This document shows, in pieces, positions 23,501 to 37,167 of a stretch of 64,000 nt of DNA. The notes under the pieces were generated by a model that saw only the letters and a program-made list of their open reading frames with translations, ran no database searches and was not told the origin of the DNA. Position 1 is the stretch's first letter, and each line of letters starts with the position of its first letter. The stretch is taken from positions 62,001 through 126,000 of the forward strand of contig RPFO01000911.1 of NCBI GenBank assembly GCA_009746045.1, in the 5' to 3' direction. The position numbers and the translations under genes are program-made. Source of the stretch: Mesostigma viride. Taxonomy: Eukaryota; Streptophyta; Mesostigmatophyceae; Mesostigmatales; Mesostigmataceae.

Positions 23501-26500
23501 GCCGGCTGCACACACACGTACACACACCATGCACGCAAGGGCGGCTGCACACACACGTACATCCCCGCGCACGCAAGGGGCGGCTGCACACACACGTACA
23601 CACACCGCGCACGCAAGGGGCAACTGCACACACATGTACACACACCGCGCACGCTTGGGGCGGCTGCACACACACGTACCTACACCGCGCACGCAAGGGC
23701 CGGCTGCACACACACGTACATACACCGCGCACGCAAGGGGCAACTGCACACACATGTACATACACCGCGCAACCACGGGGCGGCTGCACACACACGTACA
23801 TACACCGCGCACGCTTGGGGCAGCTGCACTCACATGTACACACACCGCGCACGCAAGGGGCGACTGCACACACATGTACATCCACCGCGCACGCAAGGGC
23901 CGGCTGCACACACACGTACACACACCATGCACGCAAGGGCCGGCTGCACACACACGTACATCCACCGCGCACGCAAGGGCCGGCTGCACACACACGTACA
24001 TACACCGCGCACGCAAGGGGCAACTGCACACACATGTACACACACCGCGCACGCAAGGGGCAACTGCACACACACGTACACACACCGCGCACGCTTGGGG
24101 CGGCTGCACACACACGTACCTACACCGCGCACGCAAGGGGCGGCTGCACACACACGTACATCCACCGCGCACGCAAGGGGCAACTGCACACACATGTACA
24201 CACACCGCGCACGCTTGGGGCAGCTGCACTCACATGTACACACACCGCGCACGCAAGGGGCGGCTGCACACACACGTACATCCACCGCGCACGCAAGGGG
24301 CAACTGCACACACACGTACATCCACCGCGCACGCAAGGGGCGGCTGCACACACACGTACACACACCGCGCACGCAAGGGGCAACTGCACACACATGTACA
24401 CACACCGCGCACGCTTGGGGCGGCTGCACACACACGTACCTACACCGCGCACGCAAGGGGCGGCTGCACACACACGTACATACACCGCGCACGCAAGGGG
24501 CAACTGCACACACATGTACATACACCGCGCACGCAAGGGGCAACTGCACACACATGTACACACACCGCGCACGCAAGGGGCAACTGCACACACACGTACA
24601 CACACCGCGCACGCTTGGGGCGGCTGCACACACACGTAAATACACCGCGCACGCAAGGGGCGGCTGCACACACACGTACATCCACCGCGCACGCAAGGGG
24701 CAACTGCACACACATGTACACACACCGCGCACGCTTGGGGCAGCTGCACTCACATGTACACACACCGCGCACGCAAGGGCCGGCTGCACACACACGAAAA
24801 ACCACCGCGCACGCAAGGGGCAACTGCACACACACGTACATACACCGCGCACGCAAGGGGCGGCTGCACACACACGTACACACACCGCGCACGCAAGGGG
24901 CAACTGCACACACATGTACACACACCGCGCACGCTTGGGGCGGCTGCACACACACGTACCTACACCTTGCACGCAAGGGGCGGCTGCACACACACGTACA
25001 TACACCGCGCACGCAAGGGGCAACTGCACACACATGTACATACACCGCGCAACCACGGGGCGGCTGCACACACACGTACATACACCGCGCACGCAAGGGG
25101 CAACTGCACACACATGTACACACACCGCGCACGCTTGGGGCGGCTGCACACACACGTACCTACACCGCGCACGCAAGGGGCGGCTGCACACACACGTACA
25201 TACACCGCGCACGCAAGGGGCAACTGCACACACATGTACATACACCGCGCAACCACGGGGCGGCTGCACACACACGTACACACACCGCGCACGCAAGGGG
25301 CAGCTGCACACACACGTACATACACCATGCACGCAAGGGGCTGCACACACACTTACACACACCTTGCACGCAAGGGCCGGCATGCACACACACTGGCATA
25401 CACCGCGCACGCAAGGGGCGGCTGCACACACGTACATACACCGCGCACGCAAGGGGCGAGTGCACACACACGTACACACACCGCGCACGCAATTAAGGGA
25501 CGGCTGCACACACACGTACATACACCGCGCACGCAAGGGGCAACGGCACTCACATGTACATACACCATGCACGCAAGGGGCGGCTGCACACACACGTACA
25601 CACACCATGCACGCAAGGAGCGACTTCACGCACAGGTACACACACCATGCACGCAAGGTTCGGCTGCACACACATGTACATCCACCGCGCACGCAAGGGG
25701 CGGCTGCACACACATGTACATACACCATGCACGCAAGGGGCGGCTGCACACACCTGTACATCCACCGCGCACGCAAGGGGCGAGTGCACACACACGTACA
25801 CACACCGCGCACGCAAGGGGCGGCTGCACACACACGTACACACACCATGCACGCAAGGGCCGGCATGCACACACAGTATACACACACCGCGCACGCAAGG
25901 GGCGGCTGCACACACACGTACATACACTGCGCACGCAAGGGGCTGCTGCACACACACTTACACTCACCATGCACGCAAGGGGCGGCTGCACACACACGTA
26001 CATACACCGCGCACGCAAGGGACGGCTGCACACACACGTACATACACCGCGCACGCAAGGGGCAACTGCCCGCACATGTACATCCACCGCGCACGCAATT
26101 AAGGGACGGCTGCACACACACGTACATACACCGCGCACGCAAGGGGCAACGGCACTCACATGGACATACACCATGCACGCAAGGGGCGGCTGCACACACA
26201 CGTACATACACCGCGCACGCAAGGGGCTGCTGCACACACACTTACACACACAATGCACGCAATTAGGGGCGACGGCACTCACATGTACATACTCTTGGGC
26301 GGCTGCACTCACATGTACATACACCGCGCATGCAAGGGGCAACTGCACACACACGTACACACACCATGCACGCAAGGGCCGGCATGCACACACACGTACA
26401 TACACTGCGCACGCAAGGGGCAACTGCACACACACGTACACACACCATGCACGGAAGGGACGGCTGCACTCACATGTACACACACCATGCACGCAAGGGC

Positions 26501-27278
26501 CGGCTGCACACACACGTACATACACCATGCACGCAAGGGGCTGCACACACACTTACACACCACCTTGCACGCAAGGGCCGGCATGCACACACACTGGCAT
26601 ACACCGCGCACGCAAGGGGCGGCTGCACACACGTACATACACCGCGCACGCAAGGGGCGAGTGCACACACACGTACACACACCGCGCACGCAATTAAGGG
26701 ACGGCTGCACACACACGTACATACACCGCGCACGCAAGGGGCAACGGCACTCACATGTACATCCACCATGCACGCAAGGGGCGGCTGCACACACACGTAC
26801 ACACACCATGCACGCAAGGACAAGGATTCACACACATGTACACACACAAAGCACGCAAGGGGCTGCTGCACACACACGTACATACACCGCGCACGCAAGG
26901 GGCGGCTGCACTCACATGTACACACACCACGCACGCAAGGGGCGGCTGCACACACACGTACATACACTGCGCACGCACGGGGCGACTGCACACACATGTA
27001 CATAAACCATGCACGCAAGGGGCGGCTGCACACACATGTACATACACCGCGCACGCAAGGGGCGAGTGCAAACACATGTACATACACCGCGCACGCAAGG
27101 ACAAGGATGCACACACATGTACATACACCGCGCACGCAAGGGGCGGCTGCACACACACGTACATACACCGCGCACGCAAGGGGCGAGTGCGCACACACGT
27201 ACATACACCGCGCACGCAAGGGGCGGCTGCACACACACGTACATACACCGCGCACGCACGGGGCCAGTGCAAGCACAT
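14511..27278. repeat. 40-bp satellite array, segment 1
   Basis: About 320 tandem copies of a 40-bp unit (for example 14681-14720): a G4 core 'aaggggcggc' followed by alternating pyrimidine-purine DNA (tgcacacacacgtac...) and 'ccgcgcacgca'. Variant units recur: cgcttgggg, caattgccggcatg, gcaaccacgggg, aaggacaaggat, and ccaattaa-type units with TTAA. No unit version on either strand normally contains a stop codon, so frames of thousands of codons run through in all three forward frames. Because 40 is not a multiple of three, each reads a 40-residue repeat rich in His/Thr/Arg. There is no evidence of translation. Confidence 0.97.
14820..19320. repeat. Higher-order tandem duplication of about 2.4 kb inside the satellite
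   Basis: 14820-15970 recurs at 17208-18358 (offset 2388) and 16430-16903 recurs at 18813-19286 (offset 2383), with the same order of variant units. A further 1002-bp duplication relates roughly 20.8-21.7 kb to 21.8-22.7 kb. Confidence 0.8.
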
Positions 27279-27485
27279 ATCCAATTGCTGCTTTAGTTCC
27301 ATTGGAGTGAGGGGCTGCCAGAGAAACATGTTTATTACAAATACGTGTTAGGCACACGTCCAAGCCATTAGCTAACCTAAGAATCTGCAGTTTCTAAGCT
27401 AACTAGGCCACACAACAAGGGCCGAAACATCATACCAGTCATAAGGACCTGGGCCAGTCAAGAGGACCTGGGCTTTGTAACATCC
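27279..27485 (-). repeat. Split repeat B2' (207 bp)
   Basis: Same as 27829-28035. On the minus strand it contains taataaac near its end, in the same place as the AATAAA of the autonomous element's B repeats. Confidence 0.88.
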
Positions 27486-27512
27486 GTCTGGCAGCAAGGG
27501 TGGGTGGGTGGG

Positions 27513-27828
27513 AGCTGCAAAGAGGAGTGGTTGTTGCCCCGCCACAACCCTAAGTATCCACCGTCTACCTAGTCGTAGGTGGGGTGACGGACGCCAGCCC
27601 ACTGACCAACAGGCCAGTGGCGCCGCGCCGTCCCCGGTCCACAGGACTGCCCCCGGTCCACAACACAAATTGGACCCGGTCCACAGTACCGTCCCCGGTA
27701 CCCCCCCCCCCACAACACCGTACCCCCCCCCCTAGTACTGGCTACCTAGTCAGACCTGTCTACTGCGGCCTCCCCTCCCCCTTTGAGACTTCCGCAGGTC
27801 ATAGATAGAACGAGCGTGAGCTCACAAA
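27513..27828 (-). repeat. Split repeat A2' (316 bp)
   Basis: Same as 28977-29292. It contains long C-runs (near 27700-27735) and, at its outer end, the palindrome GTGAGCTCAC. Confidence 0.88.
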
Positions 27829-28035
27829 ATCCAATTGCTGCTTTAGTTCCATTGGAGTGAGGGGCTGCCAGAGAAACATGTTTATTACAAATACGTGTTA
27901 GGCACACGTCCAAGCCATTAGCTAACCTAAGAATCTGCAGTTTCTAAGCTAACTAGGCCACACAACAAGGGCCGAAACATCATACCAGTCATAAGGACCT
28001 GGGCCAGTCAAGAGGACCTGGGCTTTGTAACATCC
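27829..28035 (-). repeat. Split repeat B1' (207 bp)
   Basis: Second copy of the 207-bp repeat, directly abutting A2'. The joint ctcacaaa|atccaattg is identical to the fusion of the element's two ends. Confidence 0.88.
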
Positions 28036-28976
28036 CGCACCCACTACCTGGCCACTTGGCCGCAAGCTGTCGTATGGCCCAGACTTCTCGTCGCCCCCCT
28101 TGTCCCCTGCCGCTACCAGTGCTTCATTAACCAGGCGGCAATACAAGGGGGAAGCCAAAAGTATCCCCGTAGGGACCCCCCACTGCGGGGGGGTTCTCAC
28201 CCATGTGGGCACTGCCCTCGGCAGCCACCCCTGCAGGCTCGGCAATTCTTTGTACACCTTTCTTCACAGGCATAGCACCCCCGGCACCCCAATGACGCAG
28301 CTGCGTCTGGGATCCGCTATCGCCCCGCCCTAACATCCTTCCCCTTCCCCGCTGTGCACCGTCAGTCCCAACAACTCGTCCCCGCTTAAATTACGCGGCA
28401 ACGACCCCGCCATTCCGCGCTGGCCGCCGGCCGCTGTCGCCTCACTTGGCACGAGGAAATGTTAGGCTGTTTAGGGTGCTGCCCCCCCTGGCGCTGGGGC
28501 TGCAGCCACCCCGCTCCTATGCTGGCCTGGGGGCTCGATTCCCCCTTCTTCCCATGCTCGTATAGCGCGCTCATGCACTATTCTTGACGATATTCATTAG
28601 CCAGGCCCAGCACATACGATACGCAACGAACTTGCCTGCGGCGTATTCCCCCTCCGCCTGTAGCTGTTGCCACCCTAGCACCACGACTGCCCCGCTTTAG
28701 TTGTCCGATCAAGAGTCACTCCCGCGTCTATCCAGACCCCTCCCGCGAGCCCGGGGTGGCGAGTACAACGCAGCAGAAAATAAGACAATCTGGCACTGGC
28801 AGCTACCGCCTGCACTTCGAACGGCAAGTTCTTGGGGTGCTGCCGACCCCCGTCGCGCAGCCATAATAACCTTAAATAAAACAGGCCCCCGAATAATAAT
28901 TCGGAGGCCGGTAGCTGTGATTTACATTCGGCACCGCCATAGCAGTGCACACACGCCGTCAGTGGGCCGTCGACAC
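28036..28976 (-). other. Interior of the non-autonomous DIRS-like element, no intact gene
   Basis: 941 bp with only short open frames. One minus-strand frame (about 28040-28257) reads ...WVRTPPQWGVPTGILLA..., which might be a worn coding remnant, but no RT or recombinase motif is recognisable. Confidence 0.6.
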
Positions 28977-29292
28977 AGCTGCAAAGAGGAGTGGTTGTTG
29001 CCCCGCCACAACCCTAAGTATCCACCGTCTACCTAGTCGTAGGTGGGGTGACGGACGCCAGCCCACTGACCAACAGGCCAGTGGCGCCGCGCCGTCCCCG
29101 GTCCACAGGACTGCCCCCGGTCCACAACACAAATTGGACCCGGTCCACAGTACCGTCCCCGGTACCCCCCCCCCCACAACACCGTACCCCCCCCCCTAGT
29201 ACTGGCTACCTAGTCAGACCTGTCTACTGCGGCCTCCCCTCCCCCTTTGAGACTTCCGCAGGTCATAGATAGAACGAGCGTGAGCTCACAAA
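28977..29292 (-). repeat. Split repeat A1' (316 bp)
   Basis: Second copy of the 316-bp repeat. It forms the 5' end of the element on the minus strand and ends ctcacaaa next to satellite DNA. Confidence 0.88.
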
Positions 29293-32200
29293 GTACATAC
29301 ACCATGCACGCAAGGGGCGGCTGCACACACATGTACATACACCGCGCACGCAAGGGGCGAGTGCAAACACATGTACATACACCGCGCACGCAAGGGGCAA
29401 CTGCCCGCACATGTACATCCACCGCACACGCAAGGGGCGGCTGCACACACATGTACATACACCGCGCACGCAAGGGGCGGCTGCACACACACGTACATAC
29501 ACCGCGCACGCAAGGGGCGAGTGCGCACACACGTACATACACCGCGCACGCAAGGGGGGCTGCACACACACGTACATACACCGCGCACGCAAGGGGCCAG
29601 TGCAAGCACATGTACATACACCATGCACGCAAGGGCCGGCATGCACAGAAACGTACATACACCGCGCACGCAAGGGGCTGCTGCACACACACGTACACAC
29701 ACCATGCACGCACGGGGCGGCTGCACACACACGTACATCCACTGCGCACGCACGGGGCCGGCGACTGCACACACATGTACATAAACCATGCACGCAAGGG
29801 GCGGCTGCACACACATGTACATCCACCGCGCACGCAAGGGGCGAGTGCAAACACATGTACATACACCGCGCACGCAAGGACAAGGATGCACACACATGTA
29901 CATACACCGCGCACGCAAGGGGCGGCTGCACACGCACGTACATACACCGCGCACGCAAGGGGCGGCTGCACACACACGTACATCCACCGCGCACGCAAGG
30001 GGCAACTGCACACACATGTACACACACCGCGCACGCTTGGGGCAGCTGCACTCACATGTACACACACCGCGCACGCAAGGGGCGGCTGCACACACACGTA
30101 CATCCACCGCGCACGCAAGGGGCAACTGCACACACACGTACATCCACCGCGCACGCAAGGGGCGGCTGCACACACACGTACACACACCGCGCACGCAAGG
30201 GGCAACTGCACACACATGTACACACACCGCGCACGCTTGGGGCGGCTGCACACACACGTACCTACACCGCGCACGCAAGGGGCGGCTGCACACACACGTA
30301 CATACACCGCGCACGCAAGGGGCAACTGCACACACATGTACATACACCGCGCACGCAAGGGGCAACTGCACACACATGTACACACACCGCGCACGCAAGG
30401 GGCAACTGCACACACACGTACACACACCGCGCACGCTTGGGGCGGCTGCACACACACGTAAATACACCGCGCACGCAAGGGGCGGCTGCACACACACGTA
30501 CATCCACCGCGCACGCAAGGGGCAACTGCACACACATGTACACACACCGCGCACGCTTGGGGCAGCTGCACTCACATGTACACACACCGCGCACGCAAGG
30601 GCCGGCTGCACACACACGAAAAACCACCGCGCACGCAAGGGGCAACTGCACACACACGTACATACACCGCGCACGCAAGGGGCGGCTGCACACACACGTA
30701 CACACACCGCGCACGCAAGGGGCAACTGCACACACATGTACACACACCGCGCACGCTTGGGGCGGTTGCACACACACGTACCTACACCGCGCACGCAAGG
30801 GGCGGCTGCACACACACGTACATACACCGCGCACGCAAGGGGCAACTGCACACACATGTACATACACCGCGCAACCACGGGGCGGCTGCACACACACGTA
30901 CATACACCGCGCACGCAAGGGGCAACTGCACACACATGTACACACACCGCGCACGCTTGGGGCGGCTGCACACACACGTACCTACACCGCGCACGCAAGG
31001 GGCGGCTGCACACACACGTACATACACCGCGCACGCAAGGGGCAACTGCACACACATGTACATACACCGCGCAACCACGGGGCGGCTGCACACACACGTA
31101 CACACACCGCGCACGCAAGGGGCAGCTGCACACACACGTACATACACCATGCACGCAAGGGGCTGCACACACACTTACACACACCTTGCACGCAAGGGCC
31201 GGCATGCACACACACTGGCATACACCGCGCACGCAAGGGGCGGCTGCACACACGTACATACACCGCGCACGCAAGGGGCGAGTGCACACACACGTACACA
31301 CACCGCGCACGCAATTAAGGGACGGCTGCACACACACGTACATACACCGCGCACGCAAGGGGCAACGGCACTCACATGTACATACACCATGCACGCAAGG
31401 GGCGGCTGCACACACACGTACACACACCATGCACGCAAGGAGCGACTTCACGCACAGGTACACACACCATGCACGCAAGGTTCGGCTGCACACACATGTA
31501 CATCCACCGCGCACGCAAGGGGCGGCTGCACACACATGTACATACACCATGCACGCAAGGGGCGGCTGCACACACCTGTACATCCACCGCGCACGCAAGG
31601 GGCGAGTGCACACACACGTACACACACCGCGCACGCAAGGGGCGGCTGCACACACACGTACACACACCATGCACGCAAGGGCCGGCATGCACACACAGTA
31701 TACACACACCGCGCACGCAAGGGGCGGCTGCACACACACGTACATACACTGCGCACGCAAGGGGCTGCTGCACACACACTTACACTCACCATGCACGCAA
31801 GGGGCGGCTGCACACACACGTACATACACCGCGCACGCAAGGGACGGCTGCACACACACGTACATACACCGCGCACGCAAGGGGCAACTGCCCGCACATG
31901 TACATCCACCGCGCACGCAATTAAGGGACGGCTGCACACACACGTACATACACCGCGCACGCAAGGGGCAACGGCACTCACATGGACATACACCATGCAC
32001 GCAAGGGGCGGCTGCACACACACGTACATACACCGCGCACGCAAGGGGCTGCTGCACACACACTTACACACACAATGCACGCAATTAGGGGCGACGGCAC
32101 TCACATGTACATACTCTTGGGCGGCTGCACTCACATGTACATACACCGCGCATGCAAGGGGCAACTGCACACACACGTACACACACCATGCACGCAAGGG

Positions 32201-35144
32201 CCGGCATGCACACACACGTACATACACTGCGCACGCAAGGGGCAACTGCACACACACGTACACACACCATGCACGGAAGGGACGGCTGCACTCACATGTA
32301 CACACACCATGCACGCAAGGGCCGGCTGCACACACACGTACATACACCATGCACGCAAGGGGCTGCACACACACTTACACACCACCTTGCACGCAAGGGC
32401 CGGCATGCACACACACTGGCATACACCGCGCACGCAAGGGGCGGCTGCACACACGTACATACACCGCGCACGCAAGGGGCGAGTGCACACACACGTACAC
32501 ACACCGCGCACGCAATTAAGGGACGGCTGCACACACACGTACATACACCGCGCACGCAAGGGGCAACGGCACTCACATGTACATCCACCATGCACGCAAG
32601 GGGCGGCTGCACACACACGTACACACACCATGCACGCAAGGACAAGGATTCACACACATGTACACACACAAAGCACGCAAGGGGCTGCTGCACACACACG
32701 TACATACACCGCGCACGCAAGGGGCGGCTGCACTCACATGTACACACACCACGCACGCAAGGGGCGGCTGCACACACACGTACATACACTGCGCACGCAC
32801 GGGGCGACTGCACACACATGTACATAAACCATGCACGCAAGGGGCGGCTGCACACACATGTACATACACCGCGCACGCAAGGGGCGAGTGCAAACACATG
32901 TACATACACCGCGCACGCAAGGACAAGGATGCACACACATGTACATACACCGCGCACGCAAGGGGCGGCTGCACACACACGTACATACACCGCGCACGCA
33001 AGGGGCGAGTGCGCACACACGTACATACACCGCGCACGCAAGGGGCGGCTGCACACACACGTACATACACCGCGCACGCACGGGGCCAGTGCAAGCACAT
33101 GTACATACACCATGCACGCAAGGGGCGGCTGCACACACATGTACATACACCGCGCACGCAAGGGGCGAGTGCAAACACATGTACATACACCGCGCACGCA
33201 AGGGGCAACTGCCCGCACATGTACATCCACCGCACACGCAAGGGGCGGCTGCACACACATGTACATACACCGCGCACGCAAGGGGCGGCTGCACACACAC
33301 GTACATACACCGCGCACGCAAGGGGCGAGTGCGCACACACGTACATACACCGCGCACGCAAGGGGGGGCTGCACACACACGTACATACACCGCGCACGCA
33401 AGGGGCCAGTGCAAGCACATGTACATACACCATGCACGCAAGGGCCGGCATGCACAGAAACGTACATACACCGCGCACGCAAGGGGCTGCTGCACACACA
33501 CGTACACACACCATGCACGCACGGGGCGGCTGCACACACACGTACATCCACTGCGCACGCACGGGGCCGGCGACTGCACACACATGTACATAAACCATGC
33601 ACGCAAGGGGCGGCTGCACACACATGTACATCCACCGCGCACGCAAGGGGCGGCTGCACACACATGTACATCCACCGCGCACGCAAGGGGCGAGTGCACA
33701 CACACGTACACACACCGCGCACGCAAGGGGCGGCTGCACACACACGTACACACACCATGCACGCAATTGCCGGCATGCACACACACGTACATCCACCGCG
33801 CACGCAAGGGGCAACTGCACACACATGTACACACACCGCGCACGCTTGGGGCAGCTGCACTCACACGTACACACACCGCGCACGCAAGGGACGGCTGCAC
33901 ACACACGTACATGCACCGCGCACGCAAGGGGCGGCTGCACTTACATGTACACACACCACGCACGCAAGGGGCGGCTGCACACACACGTACATACACCGCG
34001 CACGCAAGGACCGGCTCCACTCACATGTACATCCACCGCGCAACCACGGGGCGGCTGCACACACACGTACATACACCGCGCACGCAAGGGGCTGCTGCAC
34101 ACACACTTACACACAAAATGCACGCTTGGGGCGACGGCACTCACATGTACATACACCGCGCACGAAAGGGGTGGCTGCACACACACGTACATCCACCGCG
34201 CACGCAAGGGGCGGCTGCACACACACATACATACACCGCGCACGCTTGGGGCGGCTGCACACACACGTACCTACACCGCGCACGCAAGGGGCGGCTGCAC
34301 ACACACGTACATACACCGCGCACGCAAGGGGCGAGTGCACACACACGTACACACACCGCGCACGCAAGGGGCGGCTGCACACACACGTACACACACCATG
34401 CACGCAATTGCCGGCATGCACACACACGTACATCCACCGCGCACGCAAGGGGCAACTGCACACACATGTACACACACCGCGCACGCTTGGGGCAGCTGCA
34501 CTCACATGTACACACACCGCGCACGCTTGGGGCGGCTGCACACACACGTACACACACCGCGCACGCTTGGGGCGGCTGCACACACACGTACCTACACCGC
34601 GCACGCAAGGGGCGGCTGCACACACACTTACACACAAAATGCACGCTTGGGGCGACGGCACTCACATGTACACACACCGCGCACGCAAGGGGCGGCTGCA
34701 CACACACGTACACACACCATGCACGCAATTGCCGGCATGCACACACACGTACATCCACCGCGCACGCAAGGGGCAACTGCACACACATGTACACACACCG
34801 CGCACGCTTGGGGCAGCTGCACTCACATGTACACACACCGCGCACGCTTGGGGCGGCTGCACACACACGTACATACACCGCGCACGCAAGGGGCGGCTGC
34901 ACACATACGTTGTACCTACACCGCGCACGCAAGGGGCGGCTGCACACACACGTACATACACCGCGCACGCAAGGACCGGCTCCACTCACATGTACATCCA
35001 CCGCGCAACCACGGGGCGGCTGCACACACACGTACATACACCGCGCACGCAAGGGGCTGCTGCACACACACTTACACACAAAATGCACGCTTGGGGCGAC
35101 GGCACTCACATGTACATACACCGCGCACGAAAGGGGTGGCTGCA
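29293..35144. repeat. 40-bp satellite array, segment 2
   Basis: Same unit and orientation as segment 1. 30052-33100 copies 24230-27278 at offset 5822; 33861-35144 copies 20076-21359 at offset 13785, with one 3-bp insertion near 34910. It holds uninterrupted sites for insertions found elsewhere in the window: 30084-30088, 31315-31318, 31970-31974 and 33100/33101. Confidence 0.96.
33091..33110. other. Empty site for the 2014-bp DIRS-like element
   Basis: The sequence gcaagcacat|gtacatacac is continuous here. The same bases are split by the element at 27278/29293. Further empty copies lie at 41160/41161, 43931/43932 and 61869/61870. Confidence 0.9.
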
Positions 35145-35973
35145 TGTCAAAAATATTCTGTAGAATGTATTGACCAGATTCCTATTTATACTTCCAATCA
35201 CCTATATATTTTGCAGGTGTCGGAGTAGAGTTCCGGTCTTATGAAGCTTCCTCTTGGTGAACAAAATGAGGCGATTTCAATGATATAATTCGCGTCTTTA
35301 TTGTCCCAATATCCCGGCTAGCGGCCCTTGTACAAGGCCAGCTGCCATGGCTGCTCAAGTAGTGCTTAACATTAAGGAGCAAGAGGTCACAGCTATATGC
35401 TACGTTGCGCACAAAGCACAAGTCACGAAACAAGCAATATCCGCCGTTAGATGTCTGGCGGCGCACTGCTGAACATCGGATGCATAGAGCACATGCATAA
35501 CAGGCATGCACAAGCTAAAGGACCAAGGTTGCAGCGCCGGCGCCACTATACTCTACCATGTATATCTGATTTCTTTCTAGTGGCGCGGCTCATGCTGCTC
35601 GGCTCAACTTAGGTGTAAGAATTACAAGTGCAACGGCGCGGCGCGACGCCAGGACTAAACGCCACAATGGTACGCATGGGAAAAATGTCAAAGTACCCAT
35701 GCGGTGCATCAAGACTCAGTAGAAGAAAAGTGGTACGACTGTCGGACGTCACAGCTAGTCCATCATATCGTCCGTATAACAAAGTAGAAAATATTCCGTG
35801 CGGTTCAGTACAACAACATGCCCCAAGCCTAAACTATTAATTTAAGTGTGCCATAAATTAGGCGTACGATGGGTGCAATTAAGTAGCGATGCAACCCAAC
35901 CGTCGGCTAGAAAAATAATTGGTCACACTTAATCCAGCTAGCTATTCGGGCATAAGTGTCTATACCGCTGACA
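35145..35973 (-). repeat. 3' LTR of copy 2 (minus strand)
   Basis: 829 bp, inverted relative to copy 1. The adjacent tract is cctggcacggggtg on the minus strand, the same polypurine site with one G fewer. Confidence 0.92.
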
Positions 35974-36139
35974 CACCCCGTGCCAGGATAGCTCAGCACA
36001 ACAGGTATACATGTAATACATGTCTCAGGTACAGTGGGTCCAGCTGGATTGTCCTGCGGTAAATCACCCCCGTGCTGTATACACAAACATGTTGTCAAAC
36101 AAGTCGTTTCCTGTAGCCACCCAGGTGGGGTATAATGAC

Positions 36140-37087
36140 TCAGAGAACGGTCGCCAGGTTGTCTCCTCCCGTGTCGCCGCTGGTGGTGTGGAACACAAAA
36201 CCAGGTGGCAGAGTTTCTGCCTCCTGTGTGGCGTGTGCTCGCTCCTTGGGCCGTAGGGATGGGTTCTTCCGCCAGCACTCGTCCTCGATGTGGCCGGGTC
36301 GCCGACAGAACTTGCAGCGCTTGCCCTTCTTCTCAGGCTCAGCCCCTGTGGCATAGGCTAGGCCTGGAGTTGTTGCAGCGGAGTCCTGCGGCTTGCCTGT
36401 GTTGGTGGTCTTGGCCCCGGGTCGAGGAATCTGATCGCTGGAAACCAGCATGTCGTAGATCTCCAGGAGCAGCTTGTGGATCTGCTCCAGGGTCATCCCC
36501 GGCAGGCGGCGGGCGGCCATGGCTGCACGGAACGCAGGCGGTAGTCCATTGATCATGCAATCGCGCCACTCGTTCCAGTCCATTGCCTCGCCCGCGTCCT
36601 CCAAGTCCTGCCGGAGGAACTTGCCACGTTGCCAGTACTGGTTGCAGGTCTCGCTCGACACTTGCAGGGAAATACGTTGGATCTCGCTCTTCTTGGCCAG
36701 TCGGTAGCTCTCGGTTTGGTAGGGCTGCCTCACCTCCGCCTGGAGTGCCTTAAACACGGAGCTGGCACGTCGGTCAGTAACCAATCGCGCCACGCGTGCC
36801 CCTCGGCCCTTCATAAGGCTGATGATGGGTGTGAGCAGCGTTTTCTCGGCAGAAATCACATCAGGGTCGTTCACGTCGGCTGTGCCGTCGATGACGTCCT
36901 TGACATTGTATGCCTCGCACCCGGTAAGTAGCATATCCTCGAACTCGCGCCAGGTGGCGTAGTCTTCAAAAGGATCGAAGCGCGTCATGCTGCGGAAGTA
37001 TTTTACAACCTCCTTAGCGCCCTTCGTTCTTGGGAGCTCATCGCGTGAAGGTGGGGTATTGGACGCACCACCACTGCGTGTGTTCAT
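36140..37087 (-). CDS. Gag with CCHC zinc knuckle, TR-GAG family 1, copy 2
   Basis: ATG at 37087 (MNTRSGGAS) gives 315 residues, nearly identical to 12511-13458, with one visible substitution (ADVND). It contains the same CX2CX4HX4C knuckle CKFCRRPGHIEDEC near the C-terminus and no pol domain. Two intact Gag frames in two elements suggest that selection for Gag function is recent or continuing. Confidence 0.85.
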   Translation of the reverse strand: MNTRSGGASNTPPSRDELPRTKGAKEVVKYFRSMTRFDPFEDYATWREFEDMLLTGCEAYNVKDVIDGTADVNDPDVISAEKTLLTPIISLMKGRGARVARLVTDRRASSVFKALQAEVRQPYQTESYRLAKKSEIQRISLQVSSETCNQYWQRGKFLRQDLEDAGEAMDWNEWRDCMINGLPPAFRAAMAARRLPGMTLEQIHKLLLEIYDMLVSSDQIPRPGAKTTNTGKPQDSAATTPGLAYATGAEPEKKGKRCKFCRRPGHIEDECWRKNPSLRPKERAHATQEAETLPPGFVFHTTSGDTGGDNLATVL

Positions 37088-37167
37088 GGTGTACAAGAGG
37101 TAAAACAGGCGCTCCTCGCGCGGAAAGAAAGACTCGCAGCGGTGAAATAAAATGCGCCTTGGAAAGC

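Larger units (their letters stand above)
27279..29292 (-). mobile_element. Non-autonomous DIRS-like element with split direct repeats (2014 bp)
   Basis: Two 207-bp repeats (27279-27485, 27829-28035) and two 316-bp repeats (27513-27828, 28977-29292) lie in the order B2'-27 bp-A2'-B1'-interior-A1' when read on the plus strand. That is the PAT/Ngaro order on the minus strand. B1' and A2' abut exactly at 27828/27829, and that joint equals the two outer ends fused. The flanks cacat|gtaca rejoin without any duplication, and this uninterrupted sequence is present at 33100/33101. The interior has no intact enzyme, so mobilisation in trans is inferred. The repeats do not match the element at 5698-11201, so this is a separate family. 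Confidence 0.85.

Noticed and set aside
14448-25496. A giant protein of more than 3600 residues encoded by the satellite
   Set aside because: All three forward frames and much of the reverse strand are open because the 40-bp unit has no stop codons. No frame is favoured, and unit length changes would shift frames freely.
14511-27278. CRISPR array
   Set aside because: There are no unique spacers: whole 40-bp units are repeated head to tail, in a eukaryotic context.
27279-29292. Ordinary LTR element or tandem duplication
   Set aside because: The two repeat types interleave (207, 316, 207, interior, 316), the outer ends are different sequences, and there is no target duplication. Only the split-direct-repeat model fits.
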